A program made the position numbers and the translations under genes. From assembly GCA_963576475.1 (NCBI GenBank), contig OY754986.1:5818174-5882173 (forward strand): a DNA stretch of 64,000 nucleotides. The letters run 5' to 3'. How positions within the stretch are numbered: the first letter of the stretch is position 1; every line of letters starts with the position of its first letter. Positions 54,054-64,000 of this stretch are shown one piece after another. Origin of the DNA: Molanna angustata. Taxonomy: Eukaryota > Arthropoda > Insecta > Trichoptera > Molannidae. The notes beneath the pieces are model-generated. The model worked only from the letters and a program-made list of their open reading frames with translations. It was not told the DNA's origin and made no database searches.

Positions 54054-56559
54054 GGGTCATTGTGGCAACAGTGAATCATGGGTACCTACACAGTGAATCA
54101 GGTCATTTTAAGGTAGAAAAAATAAAATTATCATGTTGTAATTTTCTCTCAATGATCCTTATTAGACATGAAGTGGTTTACACTAGTTAATTGGCACCAG
54201 TCATTGTTATAAGACCTCTGTGATTTAGTGTCCCAACAACAATTTTTTTCAAGGTAATATATTTTTTATTATTTTGTTATATGTAATCAATGGGAGTATT
54301 GCTGTTATGGTATGAATAGCCCCATAATGTCTAGATTATTTTAATGTTATACTGGCTATTGTAGTGAAGCGTTTTATCTATTAGGATGTTAATCAACACA
54401 AAGAAAATAAATATAAATAAATGTCACTACCTCTTACCATAATGATTCCCTTGGCAAGCTGGCAATAGAGACAGTACTCTTATATTCTCATTGGGCGTTG
54501 AGTTTATGAGTTGTGGGTGTATATAAATCAGTTATAGGGGAAAACACAAACAGAGAGCAATCAAAGAATGTAAATTTTGTTAATTTAGTACATTGAAAAG
54601 ACCATATCAAAAGAAACAGTTAGCTATAAATAGTCATTGATTCAGATTTGGTACATCATAGGTTCAACAGCTATCAAGATTACTCTTAAAATCTACCTAG
54701 AGATTACATAAATTCTGGTACTCAATATTTGGCACTATATTGTAATAATGGTTAGATTATGTTATTATTATTTACTGATCAAAACAACATTATTTATTAA
54801 ACAAGAAAATTAACGGTCGTTGTGGAGTCAGTGAAGGGGTAGATACAATTGTCCAGGCTTACAAAGCCAAGACCAGGTCCAAACGATCCAGCAAATATAA
54901 GTCATCTTAGGGATGAAGATTATTTCCATTAATAAAGTTGTTCGACTCACCGAGTGATGTGGAGTGGCTTTTATATTTTTGTGAAATTAGACATCTTCAA
55001 CCACAAATCAGGTTCTCAGATAATTATGACATCCTTTATTATTTGTAGTCTTCTTGATATTATAATTCAGGTGTAGATAGTTAGACATGTCCTTCTTCAG
55101 ACATTTTAATAACTTCCTTTGACTTTGTCCAATACAAAAATGGCCTACGCCATTGTGTAAAAATATTAAACGGTGCAAATATCACTTTTGATAAATAAAT
55201 AAACTGGTATTAAATTACAAACTTTTGTTTAAGGTCGAATAGTGTGAATCCCTGTATAAAATTACGACGAATCACAATAATTAATTTAGATAATAATTCG
55301 ACCGACGCACCGATAAAAAGACTGCTAATGGCGGAGCCAATAAGCGCAGCCTTACTATTAGAGAGTTAATCGATGAATGAGGTGGAAACAAATGTATAGA
55401 CAGACGGAAGCGTGGCCCGTCGTGTTTGTGAGATGAACTAAATAATTATTTGTTCGCGACTGTACTAAGCAAAAGGGATGTTCGCGATGTCATTTATTTA
55501 AATTATTATAAAAACTTCGTGTGTTTTTACTTGCTACACGACACTATGCAATATAAAACAAATGTTTTTATTTTATATTTTAAATTCAAAATGGCAGACT
55601 GGTACACAGTGGCTCACACGGTCAAGGTACACAGTGAATCACGATCCACTGTGTACCTGTTTACATATTTAGGATGAATTCAGCTTCTATTCAACTGAAA
55701 TATTAAAACCTTTTTATACCAATTATTACTTATTTACTGTACGTGTCCGCAGGTTCGAACCCTGCCACTCCAATATGCGGCGACTGCTATCGCCTTGTCG
55801 TTTACCATAATTATGTCTCCAGTCTCATCTTCAGAGAGGTACCCCCATCTTGCGAAGTTCACTCTACATCGTGTGACACCGACCATTATTGAGGGTAGTC
55901 CATATACAGTAGGGCAAGTCTTCTCCTATTGGGATACCCTCACGTGGATGCATCCACAGCCCCGCTCCAAGTTCCTATTTCCACAGATACTCTCTCCTTT
56001 GTTGTGAGTTTTCAATCGGGGAGGTGCTTTTAATGAAACTATTTCTGGACTTCAGACGTGAGGCTGTTGATTGATGGTGATATAGAGGGTGCCTACGATC
56101 ATGAGTTAGTTGTACCTCTCTGCATCTGCAGCTGTCCTTCGTCTAGTGTGGGGTGGAACGATTCCGATAGTTGGATATAGTTTCCCAGTCGATGTTTTTT
56201 AAGGAGTTTTTTTTATTTTTGTTATTTGCATTGAAATGTTAATGACACTACAAATATATTTCTTTAAATGTCAATAATCCATCGTTCAAAAAATTACGTG
56301 TTTTAAAATATTTTCGTGATTCACTGTGTACCGGCAAGTGAGCCACTGTGTACACCACGTGGTACACAGTGGCTCAATAGCTACTATAATAAAAACATGT
56401 CCAAAAAACAGAAAAGCGAGTGTTTATGACAAATACTAATATGCACTTAATTATATTATAAATCAAAGAATATCCCATCCAATTTTCATAAAAATTGGTT
56501 GATTAGCCTTGATATTACAACCAAAAAAAATACATGATTCACTGTTGCCACATTGACCC
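54054..56559. mobile_element. 2.5-kb terminal-inverted-repeat transposon, TA target
   Basis: A 27-bp terminal repeat beginning GGGTCATTGTGGCAACAGTG (54054-54080) returns inverted at 56533-56559 with one mismatch. TA lies on both sides (54052-54053 and 56560-56561), consistent with TA duplication as in Tc1/mariner-type and some other superfamilies; the repeat itself is not one I recognise. The motif CACAGTGAATCA or CACAGTGGCTCA recurs about eight times, near the ends and in two inner clusters. No open frame exceeds about 75 codons, so the element is non-autonomous. The clean split of a CR1-X gene proves that it inserted as a unit. Confidence 0.82.
55601..56353. repeat. Inner inverted repeats of the 2.5-kb element
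   Basis: 55601-55643 (GGTACACAGTGGCTCAC, then GGTACACAGTGAATCACG) returns inverted at 56315-56353. The enclosed 670 bp includes a tRNA-like CAGGTTCGAACCCTGCC at 55751. This could be a related smaller element nested in the larger, or doubled transposase-binding sites. Confidence 0.65.
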
Positions 56560-57212
56560 TATCTGATTCATCTTTGGGTTGAAAATTTTGATCACATATC
56601 ATCTTACCGCAATCTTCTTTGTTGGCCCAGGATTCGCCAGCGGCGCAATATACATATTTTGTCACTATTGTACAATATTCTCTCTAACCCAAACCTGCCA
56701 CAGTACCTCAAAAGAAAATTCACTTATTTATCCAATCATGGACTTCCACTCCGATCTGCTGAACGTACAACACTATCCATCCCTATCCATAATACAGAAT
56801 TTCTCAGCTCTTCGTTTGAAGTACAATCAGCAAGATTATGGAATAGCCTTAGTCCGGAAATTGCATCGTCTAACTCACTTAGTATTTTCAAGAAAAAACT
56901 AAGGAAGGAATATTTATCATTGAACACCTGATCTCGATTTCCTCTCCTGTCCTTACTCTATGCTTTTTTCTTGCTAAGAATTATTATTTTTTTTTTGTTT
57001 TAATTGTATTTAAGTGTACTTAATATATATTTTCTTTGTTATTCTTTTGATGTTGTACGTATCAATGTTATCGTACTTTGTAATCTGGTTGATTGTAAGA
57101 AATTGCCTCATGGCAATTAGCCCGCCAGTGTACAATTATATTTGTTTATATTATTATGTACAATAAGATTTATAAATAAATAAATAAAAAAAATATTTAG
57201 ATTTTTATCCTT

Positions 57213-57486
57213 TTAACTGTCGATTCGTTCATGAGAATTCAATTCTCTGAATGAAGCGACATTATTAAGCCAAGATGCGTGTACGAAGGAACATTTTGTA
57301 TGGAGTATGTAGTGGACTTTTTGCATGCTAATAACACCAACTAGAGGCCTCGCAGCATATATGTTCCCAAACATGGATTTACTCAGAATTCGGAGTAACA
57401 TTTAATGTGAGTTTTGCGTGTGTGTGTGTGTGTGTGTGAGTGTGTCAGTGTGTGTGTGTGTGTGTCAGGGTGTGTGTGTGTGTGTC

Positions 57487-57540
<54 letters not shown>

Positions 57541-58337
57541 TGTCTGTCTGTCTGTCTGTCCCCCCCTTATAACTTTTGATCCGCGCAATTTACAGAGCCC
57601 AAAATTTCAAAATATACAATCACTTATAAGCCTACAAAACTTTTTACTCAGAATTGTGAATTTTTGTTTCAGTCAGGGGTTATCAACTTTTGAAATTTTG
57701 GTTTATTTTTCCATATATCTCAGAAACCATAAAAGATAGAACGCTGAAAATCGGTATAAATATAGAAAAATACAAAATCTCAAATAAAAAATTTCGAAAA
57801 AATTCCAGGGTTTCTCAAACATTTTTTATTAAGAAAAATATTTTTTTTATGATAAATTTATGAGTTTAACTTCCTATATTTCCATTTTTTTTAAATATCA
57901 AAAAAAGCTGAAACACCCCAACTAGATAATTTAATTTTATATAAAAAATATTAACATTGCAATAGCACATCTCAATTTTTTTTAACAATTTTTATAAAAA
58001 TTGAATTTAGTGACGACATTGTTTCATACAATTTGTATGGCAGTCGCCTACACACAATATCTAAAAATACTCAATTGTTTGATACTAATCTCCAAACATA
58101 CCTACATATGTACATACCATCATGCTGTTTTAATATTCTGGGTAGGATCAAAGGACTGACCTCCATACTATCCTATCTTGACATACATACCTAGGTTCAT
58201 GTGTTGTATAGAAAACCAAAATATCATCTTAAAATATTAAATAATTTGTATTTATGGGTTTAAAGTTTGGTACTTATTCTTCAACTATACATACTATCGC
58301 TATCAACAGTTAGATCTCATGTGTTACATGCAACTAG
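57213..58337 (-). mobile_element. Helentron-like element, copy 5
   Basis: Minus orientation. The right end (57213) has a slightly decayed inverted repeat, with the GAGAATTCAATTCTC palindrome next to it and the GCATGCAAAAAGTCCACTAC phrase. The left end CTAGTTGCATGTAACACATG finishes at 58337. A long GT run with TCTG units occupies about 57415-57562. Same subtype as copy 2. Non-coding. Confidence 0.8.
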
Positions 58338-58344
58338 TTATTAA

Positions 58345-58432
58345 TTTGTGTTGTTTATAGTTTGGTACGTATTCTTTGATTATGCATACTATCGCCATCG
58401 ACAGTTGGATCTCATGTGTTACATGCAACTAG
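58345..58432 (-). repeat. Second Helentron-like left end
   Basis: A further 88 bp of left terminus (TAGTTTGGTACGTATTC through CATGCAACTAG) directly abuts the left end of copy 5, in the same orientation. It may be left over from an end-to-end insertion or a tandem copy. Confidence 0.7.
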
Positions 58433-58820
58433 TAATTAGAAAATAGTATGTCCAATGCGCAGTTCGCAAAGAACAATCGTATCCTAAAAAACCTTTATTT
58501 GTTGATAAATTACATACTTTTTGCAAAAATTTTAACAGTTATAGTAAAATTATTTTTTTTTAATAAAAATAATTCAATTTTAGGTATGTAGGTAGGTACT
58601 TATTTAGATATGGTGAACTAATTGCCCTTATGCAATTTCTGTTGGTCAACAACCACAAAAGAAACGCAGAAATATAATAAATTGAGAAATCAAAAGATTG
58701 AATATCTATTAGAATATTTAATAATTAAGAAAAATAAAAAAATATTTAAGAAAGAATTTCAGTAATCCTCTATTTATTATTTATAATTTTAAGCGGCTTA
58801 TGTCATCACAGTCTCTATGA

Positions 58821-58825
<5 letters not shown>
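58433..58825. other. Unassigned AT-rich sequence
   Basis: Nothing recognised. Confidence 0.35.
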
Positions 58826-58914
<89 letters not shown>

Positions 58915-58960
58915 TGTGTGTGTTTGTGTGTGTGTGTCTATGTGTGTGTTACTGTGTCTA
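58826..58960 (+). repeat. GT microsatellite
   Basis: About 135 bp of TG dinucleotide repeat with a few interruptions in its last third. Open frames of Cys-Val repeats through it are meaningless. It is not inside a Helentron-like copy, unlike the other GT/CA runs. Confidence 0.92.
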
Positions 58961-59084
58961 TGTGTCGGTGCACTATGTTTTTATCAAATAAATTTTATGA
59001 TTTTTTTACAAATATTTATCTATTATGAAAATTAAAATACTAAAACATTAATTAAAATATTAAAAAAAGAAAAAAAAAGGAACA

Positions 59085-59170
59085 CTTCCTTGCACCCTGC
59101 GCAAGCGGCGAGTAAATAACTTTCACCTCTGCTGGGAATCGAACCTAGGACGCCCGCACAGAGGCCTAGT
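59085..59170 (-). mobile_element. SINE-C, partial
   Basis: On the minus strand GGCGTCCTAGGTTCGATTCC, AGCAGAGGTGAAAG and GGTGCAAGGAAGTG match the SINE-C copies at 41561 and 53088. The B-box (GGTTCGATTCC) is good; the A-box part is missing or decayed. Confidence 0.65.
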
Positions 59171-59276
59171 ATTAATACATTATGATTTAATTTTGTTTAT
59201 TTCATTCTTGTTTTAGTATAACTTTTTATTTGTTAGTAAATGTGCAATGTTTTGGCAAATGTAACAATTTAAGATG

Positions 59277-59475
59277 GGTCGATGGCAGAGCGGTTAGCGC
59301 GCTGGGTTAGTAATCCAGTGGTCGCGAGTTCGAATCCTGCCTCGACCGATTTCGTTCACCTATAGCACAAGCATTTATATGCTTATTTTAGGGAACGTAG
59401 GAAGATGTATATGTACTTGTTTAACAAGGACATATTCATTTTTTATATAAAAAAAAATGAAAAAAAAAAAAAAAG
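59277..59475 (+). mobile_element. SINE-A, most complete copy
   Basis: The head (59277-59349) has an exact A-box TGGCAGAGCGG (59283-59293), an anticodon arm CTGGG-TTAGTAA-TCCAG reading AGT (Thr), and a B-box GTTCGAATCC (59328-59337). The acceptor stem nearly pairs (GGTCGAT with CTCGACC). The T-stem has a mismatch, and a non-tRNA body (AAGCATTTATATGCTTATTT, GGAACGTAGGAAGATG) and an A-rich tail follow. Copies at 21655 and 45400 share the body, so this is a SINE derived from a tRNA-Thr-like gene. Confidence 0.82.
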
Positions 59476-60061
59476 ATACTCCCCTGTTTTAACACGAGAT
59501 TTTTATCTCAATTAAAGAGGGTTATTATGAATCATATCATGGAACTTGTAAACCTTTTAATTGAAATTTATATGTTAGTTTGTATTGATTTGTTTAATAA
59601 TAATAAAAAATACACTATTTATTTTATGACTCTGTATACAGAGTATGAAACGTAACTATATTGAACGCTTTTCATTATCCACTTAACTCTATTTTACTGT
59701 TTGGGTATTTGGTATAATAAAACTATTTGAAAACAATTAACAAGAGAATATCTATCTAGCCGGGATCAGAAATAGCACCACACAAAATAACACCATCATT
59801 GAATAATCAAACCAAGTAATTCAACGGGAATAATTCCAAAAGCTTCAACAATTGTATTTTAATTAAAATTGGGTTTGAATCTTTTTATGGTTATTGTTGG
59901 CGGTTATTTTTATCTTGAATTTCAACTCGTTAATGAAACAAAATTGTTTCAAAACAATTGCAATAGACGAATTTATGAAAAACCACAGCTGTTTTATTTC
60001 TTTGTTTTAATTAATATAGTGAAAACTTCCATGAACCAACAGAGGTACTTCCAACGGGTCA
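59476..60061. other. Unassigned AT-rich sequence
   Basis: Nothing recognised. Confidence 0.35.
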
Positions 60062-60297
60062 CCAACTACCATATGCAACCTGGAAATCCCTGAATAGACT
60101 AAGGACGGTTGTAGGAAGGTGCAAGGTAAACCTGGACAGATGGGGTATGTTAGAGTATGACCAGGACATGGCATGTGAATGTGGAGAGACGCAGAACATG
60201 TCAGACCTGCTAAACTGCCCACTTATGGAAGGAGGTTGCTCTGAGGAGGATCTGTGGCAAGCGAATCAGAATGCTATTATGGCTGCAAATCACTAGA
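60062..60297 (+). pseudogene. LINE-H C-terminal fragment
   Basis: Reads TWKSLNRLRTVVGRCKVNL, RWGMLEYDQDMACECGE, SDLLNCPL and QNAIMAANH, stop. The RWG, CECG, LL and CP pattern matches the minus-strand copy at 47312-47585. The tail end of an insect LINE polymerase; no RT core. Confidence 0.75.
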
Positions 60298-60540
60298 AAG
60301 ACACAATATAGGTTGGACACGGAAAAGTATTAATATACAAACAAATAAAACAAAATAATATATTTAATTGATTATCAACCTCACCACAATTTTATATCGA
60401 GACAGTTTGAGTTAGTTAAAACTAATAGTAAGTAAAATTTTAGGTCTGTCAAATGGCTCAAATACCTTAGATAAATTTTAATTCTGCTCAATGATATATA
60501 TTATATTTTTTACTCTCCACACTATGGAATAGGGGAGAGT
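60298..60540. other. Unassigned AT-rich sequence
   Basis: Nothing recognised. Confidence 0.35.
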
Positions 60541-61660
60541 CATGATTTCGCAAAATTTAAGCGTATTTTTTTTACATCAATTTCTCAATGGGTATCATGT
60601 AGAGAATGCACACTATGAGTTTCGTCGTGATGTGTTTGTGTGTATGGCGTATACGCCGTACGCCGTACGCCGTAGCATTTATCTTTTTTGTGTCCTCTCT
60701 ACAGCCCAAACTATAAGTCTGATCGACTTCATATTAACTTCATATGTGTAAAGTGCAAAGACCTAGAGCTGATTAGTTTTCCATAGACAACTTTTGATTT
60801 CTTCCCTATGAATTCATCATTTACGTTGTTTTTTTTTGTGTCCTCTCTGCAGCCCAAACTATAAGTCCGATTGACTTCATATTGATATCACATGTGTTAA
60901 GTCCATAAACTTAGAGCTGATTAGTTTTCCATAGACAACGGTTAATTTTTTCTCAATGTTTCTTTATGATTTCATCTATTAAAACTGAAAAAATGCTCTC
61001 ACGACCTGGAAATTAGAGATATTTTAATTTGGTTTCAACTATTTATACAACACCAAGAATCTTCATAAAATTGTTTTCAAAGTTGGTCAATGTTAAAAGA
61101 AAAATATTCAACGGTTTCAAAAATTATATTTTATTTAATGGATTTTTGTATGAAACTTATATGTAACAAGAGAATTTTTTTATATTTGGCAATGTTCAGT
61201 TCATTGATTTCATATTGATATATGAATATTAATAGCTTGAACTTAGAACTGATTAGCTTTTTTAGATATCATAAAATTTCTTCATATGATATCACGTGTC
61301 AAAATTGTCAAAATGCTCTAACGCTCTTTGAAACAAAATTTATCTGCTTTTATTAAAATATTTCATACAACATAAGCATTCTTCACCATACTGCATTAAT
61401 AGTTTGTTTATCTTAACATAAAAATATACTATCGGAAGAAAATTTATATTCCTGGTAGTAACATTTAGTATGAATAAAAATGTAATTAGATAAATTTCTA
61501 TGTATGGAAAAGTTCAGTAATTTGATTTCATGTTATAATGTAGAGAGCTTGAACATAGAACTGATTAGCTTTCCATAAATAACAAAAAATGTCTTCACAT
61601 GACATCACGTGTCAAAATTTTCAAATGCTCTCGCGTTCTTTAAAACAAAATTTATCTAAT
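60541..61660. repeat. Degenerate tandem repeat, about four units
   Basis: Phrases recur at irregular 150-300 bp spacing: CTTCATATT or TTTCATATT, then TAGAGCTGATTAGTTTTCCA or TAGAACTGATTAGCTTT, then TCACGTGTCAAAAT and AATGCTCTNACG (60725, 60870, 61200, 61520). The first part has CGTACGCCGTACGCCGTA. A rearranged relative lies at 1500-2100. Units have diverged widely, so this is old. Class unknown. Confidence 0.6.
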
Positions 61661-61674
61661 ATATTTTTATTATT

Positions 61675-61947
61675 GCATATGCGCAAACATTGGATTTTTT
61701 TCCCTGTCGGGAGTCAAAGATATTTTTTAACAGATTTTTAATCATTTCAATAGAGACGAAGTTGGAATATTTATTGTAGGAGAACCGGGAAATCAAGGCA
61801 CCTACAGGGCTTACGACCTGTCATCGGCTGGTTTACGTGATCACTTTATGCGCTTGCGCAACGTTCACCAATTATGCCTTTTTAATGAGATCCCTATCAA
61901 TTCAATTTTGAAACTTCTATATATTGTAATACTGAAATTCTTTTCGC
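61675..61947. repeat. Hairpin element family, one-arm copy
   Basis: From GCATATGCGCAAACATTGGA through CCCTGTCGGGAGTCAAAG to TGTAATACTGAAATTCTTTT this matches the right half of the 34332-34926 element almost base for base, in reverse orientation, but without the second arm. It shows that the hairpin is a duplicated form of a simpler unit. Confidence 0.8.
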
Positions 61948-62299
61948 TTGAAAATAAGGAATTTTTACTACAGCCATCTATGGGTGAAATTATGAACAAC
62001 AATATTATTATTTTTTATTTATTTTTGTTGTAACGCCATCTATTGAGAGAATTGGTTTTTTTTGTAAATAATGAAAGCTACAATTCTTATATGTGAGGTG
62101 ACAATGCATTTTTCGCATAGAAGTCACCCCTGAATTGCGCCAGACTTATAAGGTCATTTTTGTCTTATTTACCTACTGTAGTATTTTTGGAGTACAAAAT
62201 ATAGGTACACAATACTTTGTCGAAAAATTAAATGCTGATTTGAAAGAAGCTTCATATTCCTTATTTTCTTTTTCTGGAACATAGGTCAACTTCTTCTTC
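61948..62299. other. Unassigned sequence
   Basis: Two related phrases, GCCATCTATGGG (61973) and CGCCATCTATTGAG (62034), also appear inverted near 2168. They may be part of the hairpin-family flank. Confidence 0.35.
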
Positions 62300-62480
62300 T
62301 TCTTATTGTTCTTTCATTAGGCCCAGGGCCTGTAATATGCAACATATTCAGCCTCCTGTGATGTGGACTGCCAACATTCTCGCCATCTTTTTGGTGGGCG
62401 TCCTCGTGGTCTAGACCCCTCCGGTACGTTGTCTCGGTCTATCTTTGGGATCCTATCTTCGGACATCAAGTCATATTAGA
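62300..62480 (-). pseudogene. LINE C-terminal scrap
   Basis: The minus strand reads RIPKIDRDNVPEGSRPRGRP and PKRWRECWQS, then a stop and an AAGAAG tail near 62300. It is a basic polymerase tail related to the scrap at 2485-2598. Confidence 0.65.
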
Positions 62481-63004
62481 CATATTATATCTTCTTCCTC
62501 GAGTTCATCAAATCAATGCATTATTTCACTTCAATCTAAACTTATGATATCAATAAAAAAACTAGAAACAGTAGTGTAATGGCAATGTTTCCAACATTGG
62601 TTAGAAGAACGGTGACATCCATCCATCCAAATACCTCAATTCGAATGGAAAATATACATATCATTGAAATCAATCAAAGGAATTATCACCGATCATACAT
62701 TTAAAAAAAATATGTTTTATTGATAACACCTTCCTTTTATGATCCAGTTCAAAGATAAAGTTTTATTTACAGACTTCTAAAAACTGAGAGGTTATCAATT
62801 CGACGTGTAATTTTTTTTCAACTATGTTCAATGATAACTTTTTGCCACGTTGTCTGATTTCGGATATTTTTATTTCTTTAGAAATGGGTTATCTTCCGCT
62901 TGGTTAAATTTTAATTTGGTCATGATATGATCACGGGATCCGCGAGAAAATTATCAAACATTTCAATTTTTACCCCAACGAGATTATATTTTCATTGATT
63001 TATT
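62481..63004. other. Unassigned sequence
   Basis: Nothing recognised. Confidence 0.35.
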
Positions 63005-63310
63005 TTTTAATAAGAAGGGAGTCCAAGAGAATTTCTTTGGACCCATTGGACAGGCGGAACTTAAAGCCACATAGGCTTTCAATACTTTCTGTCTTAAATA
63101 CGATGCACTCTTATCTTCACTAACAGTGATCGGTGAACCAGTTGTTACCACATAATCAGCTCTCTTTGAAACTTTGTGCAGTGTCTGCAAGGTTTTAGAG
63201 TTCTCCGGGCTCTTCGTATTTTCTTTGTGTACTCTTTAAGAGATTTACAAGGGGCCGTTGTTAGTCCACGTAAGCAAAACAGGTGGTGTTGGGGGAAGAA
63301 CAGGAATTGA
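63005..63310 (+). pseudogene. R1-clade LINE 3' end
   Basis: Reads FFGPIGQAELKAT, stop, AFNTFCLKYDALLSSL, which aligns with the last residues of the R1-clade copy at 27.1-28.5 kb (GPIGHADLVISKNN, FCHRYGALLSED). A 3' UTR with AGGGGCCGTTGTTAGTCC and GGTGGTGTTGGGGG follows, like that at 28.7 kb. Diverged and dead. Confidence 0.7.
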
Positions 63311-63435
63311 GTACTTCAGAAGTGACTACACATGTAACATTCAACGAGTTTTGATGATAGGACTCTTTATAACACATATCATGTAAAGGCGATTTGTATG
63401 ATAGGTAATATTATTACTATGTACATTGTACATAC

Positions 63436-63499
63436 ATCCTTATTTCTCATTATATGACTGAGCTTTCCGAAGGTCAGTCATATAACGAGAAATAAGGAT
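63436..63499. repeat. Hairpin at the 5' junction of an RTE fragment
   Basis: A 26-bp arm (ATCCTTATTTCTCATTATAT start, 63436-63461) returns inverted at 63474-63499 with one mismatch around a 12-base loop. The right arm runs into the first recognisable RTE codons, so the left arm may be a snap-back copy made at the end of reverse transcription. Confidence 0.75.
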
Positions 63500-63972
63500 A
63501 TCCCCATTAATTTTAAAAGGAAAACCTATGCAGCTATGCCTGTGATGACATATGGCTTGGAAACAATGTCCCTGACCATAAATAAGTATTGTCCACAAAT
63601 TAAAATGCGCGCAACGATCCATGGAACGGCAAATGTTGGGCATACATAAGTCTGAGTGATAGAATAATAAATAAAGAAATCAGACGCCGAACAAAAGTCG
63701 CCGATGTCATGGAACGGATCGCAAAATTGAAATGACAATGGGCAGGACACGAGGCCAGACAGCCAAATTCAAGATGGACTCCCAAAGTCTTAAAGTGGAA
63801 GCCATGGGAATACAAAAGGAGAGTCGGCCGGCCACAGAAGAGATGGGCCGACGATATTGTTGTGGTCGTCGGAAACATCCAGTAAAGAAAAAGGAGAAAA
63901 ATGGAGACAGGTGGAAGAGGCCTACATCCAGCAGTGGAGGGAAGGCTAGGAAGAAGAAGAAAGAAGAAGTAC
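63494..63972 (+). pseudogene. RTE-like LINE 3' fragment with GAA tail
   Basis: Reads PINFKRKTYAAMPVMTYGLET, RATIHGTANVGHT, SLSDRIINKEIRRRTKVAD, ERIAKLK, stop, QWAGHEARQPNSR, RRVGRPQKRWADDI and EEAYIQQWREG, stop. This is the post-RT region and tail of an RTE-type polymerase. It ends in a GAA-rich run (63952-63971). In-frame stops make it dead. It is the uninterrupted counterpart of the minus-strand copy at 40844-41560. Confidence 0.8.
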
Positions 63973-64000
63973 ATACATACTATCACACCATGCTTTTCAT
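63973..64000 (-). repeat. LINE-F tail scrap at window end
   Basis: ACATACATACTATCACACCA in reverse complement is the GGTGTGATAGTATGTATGT tail typical of LINE-F 3' ends; it is cut by the window edge. Confidence 0.4.

Larger units (their letters stand above)
53958..57185 (+). pseudogene. CR1-X LINE 3' part, split by a 2.5-kb transposon
   Basis: Two blocks of one LINE. 53958-54053 reads LPLVDYADVCYLDANEVHL and ERHKNICR. 56562-56931 reads YRNLLCWPRIRQRRNIHIL, SARLWNSLSPEIASSNSLS and a stop, then a 3' UTR with AAATTGCCTCATGGCAATTA and an AAATAAATAAAT end. Taking out 54054-56559 and one TA restores the protein through NICR-YLIHLWVENFDH. The RT catalytic core is not present; the copy was already 5'-truncated. 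Relatives: 37780-37990 and part of 31155-31620. Confidence 0.78.

Noticed and set aside
57440..57739. Cys-Val repeat protein (also 58817-59035)
   Set aside because: Translation of a GT microsatellite; no biological support.
59277..59349. Functional tRNA-Thr (AGT) gene
   Set aside because: The T-stem has a mismatch, the acceptor is imperfect, and the sequence continues into a body shared with other SINE copies.

Overview
The window reads as repeat-dense, AT-rich intergenic DNA of an insect, most likely a moth or butterfly. This rests on the mix of non-LTR retrotransposon (LINE) clades (I, R1, CR1/jockey-like, RTE-like), tRNA-derived SINEs, Helentron-like elements with internal CA/GT runs, and the many short TAGGTA/TACCTA runs. 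The species cannot be named from sequence alone. I found no convincing host protein gene, no rRNA and no functional tRNA. Two candidate host exons on the minus strand (about 20.0 kb and 46.2 kb) and one TATA-type promoter (32.93 kb) are weak.

The only intact coding unit is a full-length I-clade-like LINE at 11454-16987. ORF1 (11756-13195) carries three zinc knuckles and ORF2 (13158-16871) carries endonuclease, reverse transcriptase (RT) and RNase H. A 14-bp target duplication brackets the element, which sits inside an older element with 18-bp terminal inverted repeats (11073-17077).

Layout: 0-6.3 kb is diverged repeats and LINE remnants, including a 5'-truncated RTE copy with a 9-bp target duplication inside another LINE. 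6.3-8.3 kb is an 11-copy, 184-bp satellite whose unit contains the left end of the Helentron-like family. 8.7-11 kb holds a SINE and a Helentron-like copy. 17-26.5 kb is mostly unassigned with SINEs, a Helentron-like copy and LINE tails. 26.5-28.9 kb is a Helentron-like copy interrupted by an R1-clade RT fragment. 29-37.9 kb is LINE remnants plus a 595-bp hairpin element with a 12-bp target duplication. 38-44.5 kb holds another Helentron-like copy, nested RTE and CR1 pieces and a 19-copy, 42-bp minisatellite. 46.5-47.2 kb is a hAT-like miniature element with an 8-bp duplication. 47-52 kb is LINE tails. 54.05-56.56 kb is a 2.5-kb terminal-inverted-repeat element, flanked by TA, splitting a CR1-like gene. 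57-64 kb has a Helentron-like copy, SINEs, a degenerate tandem repeat, and R1 and RTE 3' ends.

The elements interact by nesting rather than as a pathway. The I-like LINE encodes its own machinery; every other element here lacks its enzymes or is a truncated relic. SINEs and Helentron-like copies would depend on enzymes supplied elsewhere. Element family labels such as CR1-B or LINE-E are mine, made from similarity among copies within this window.
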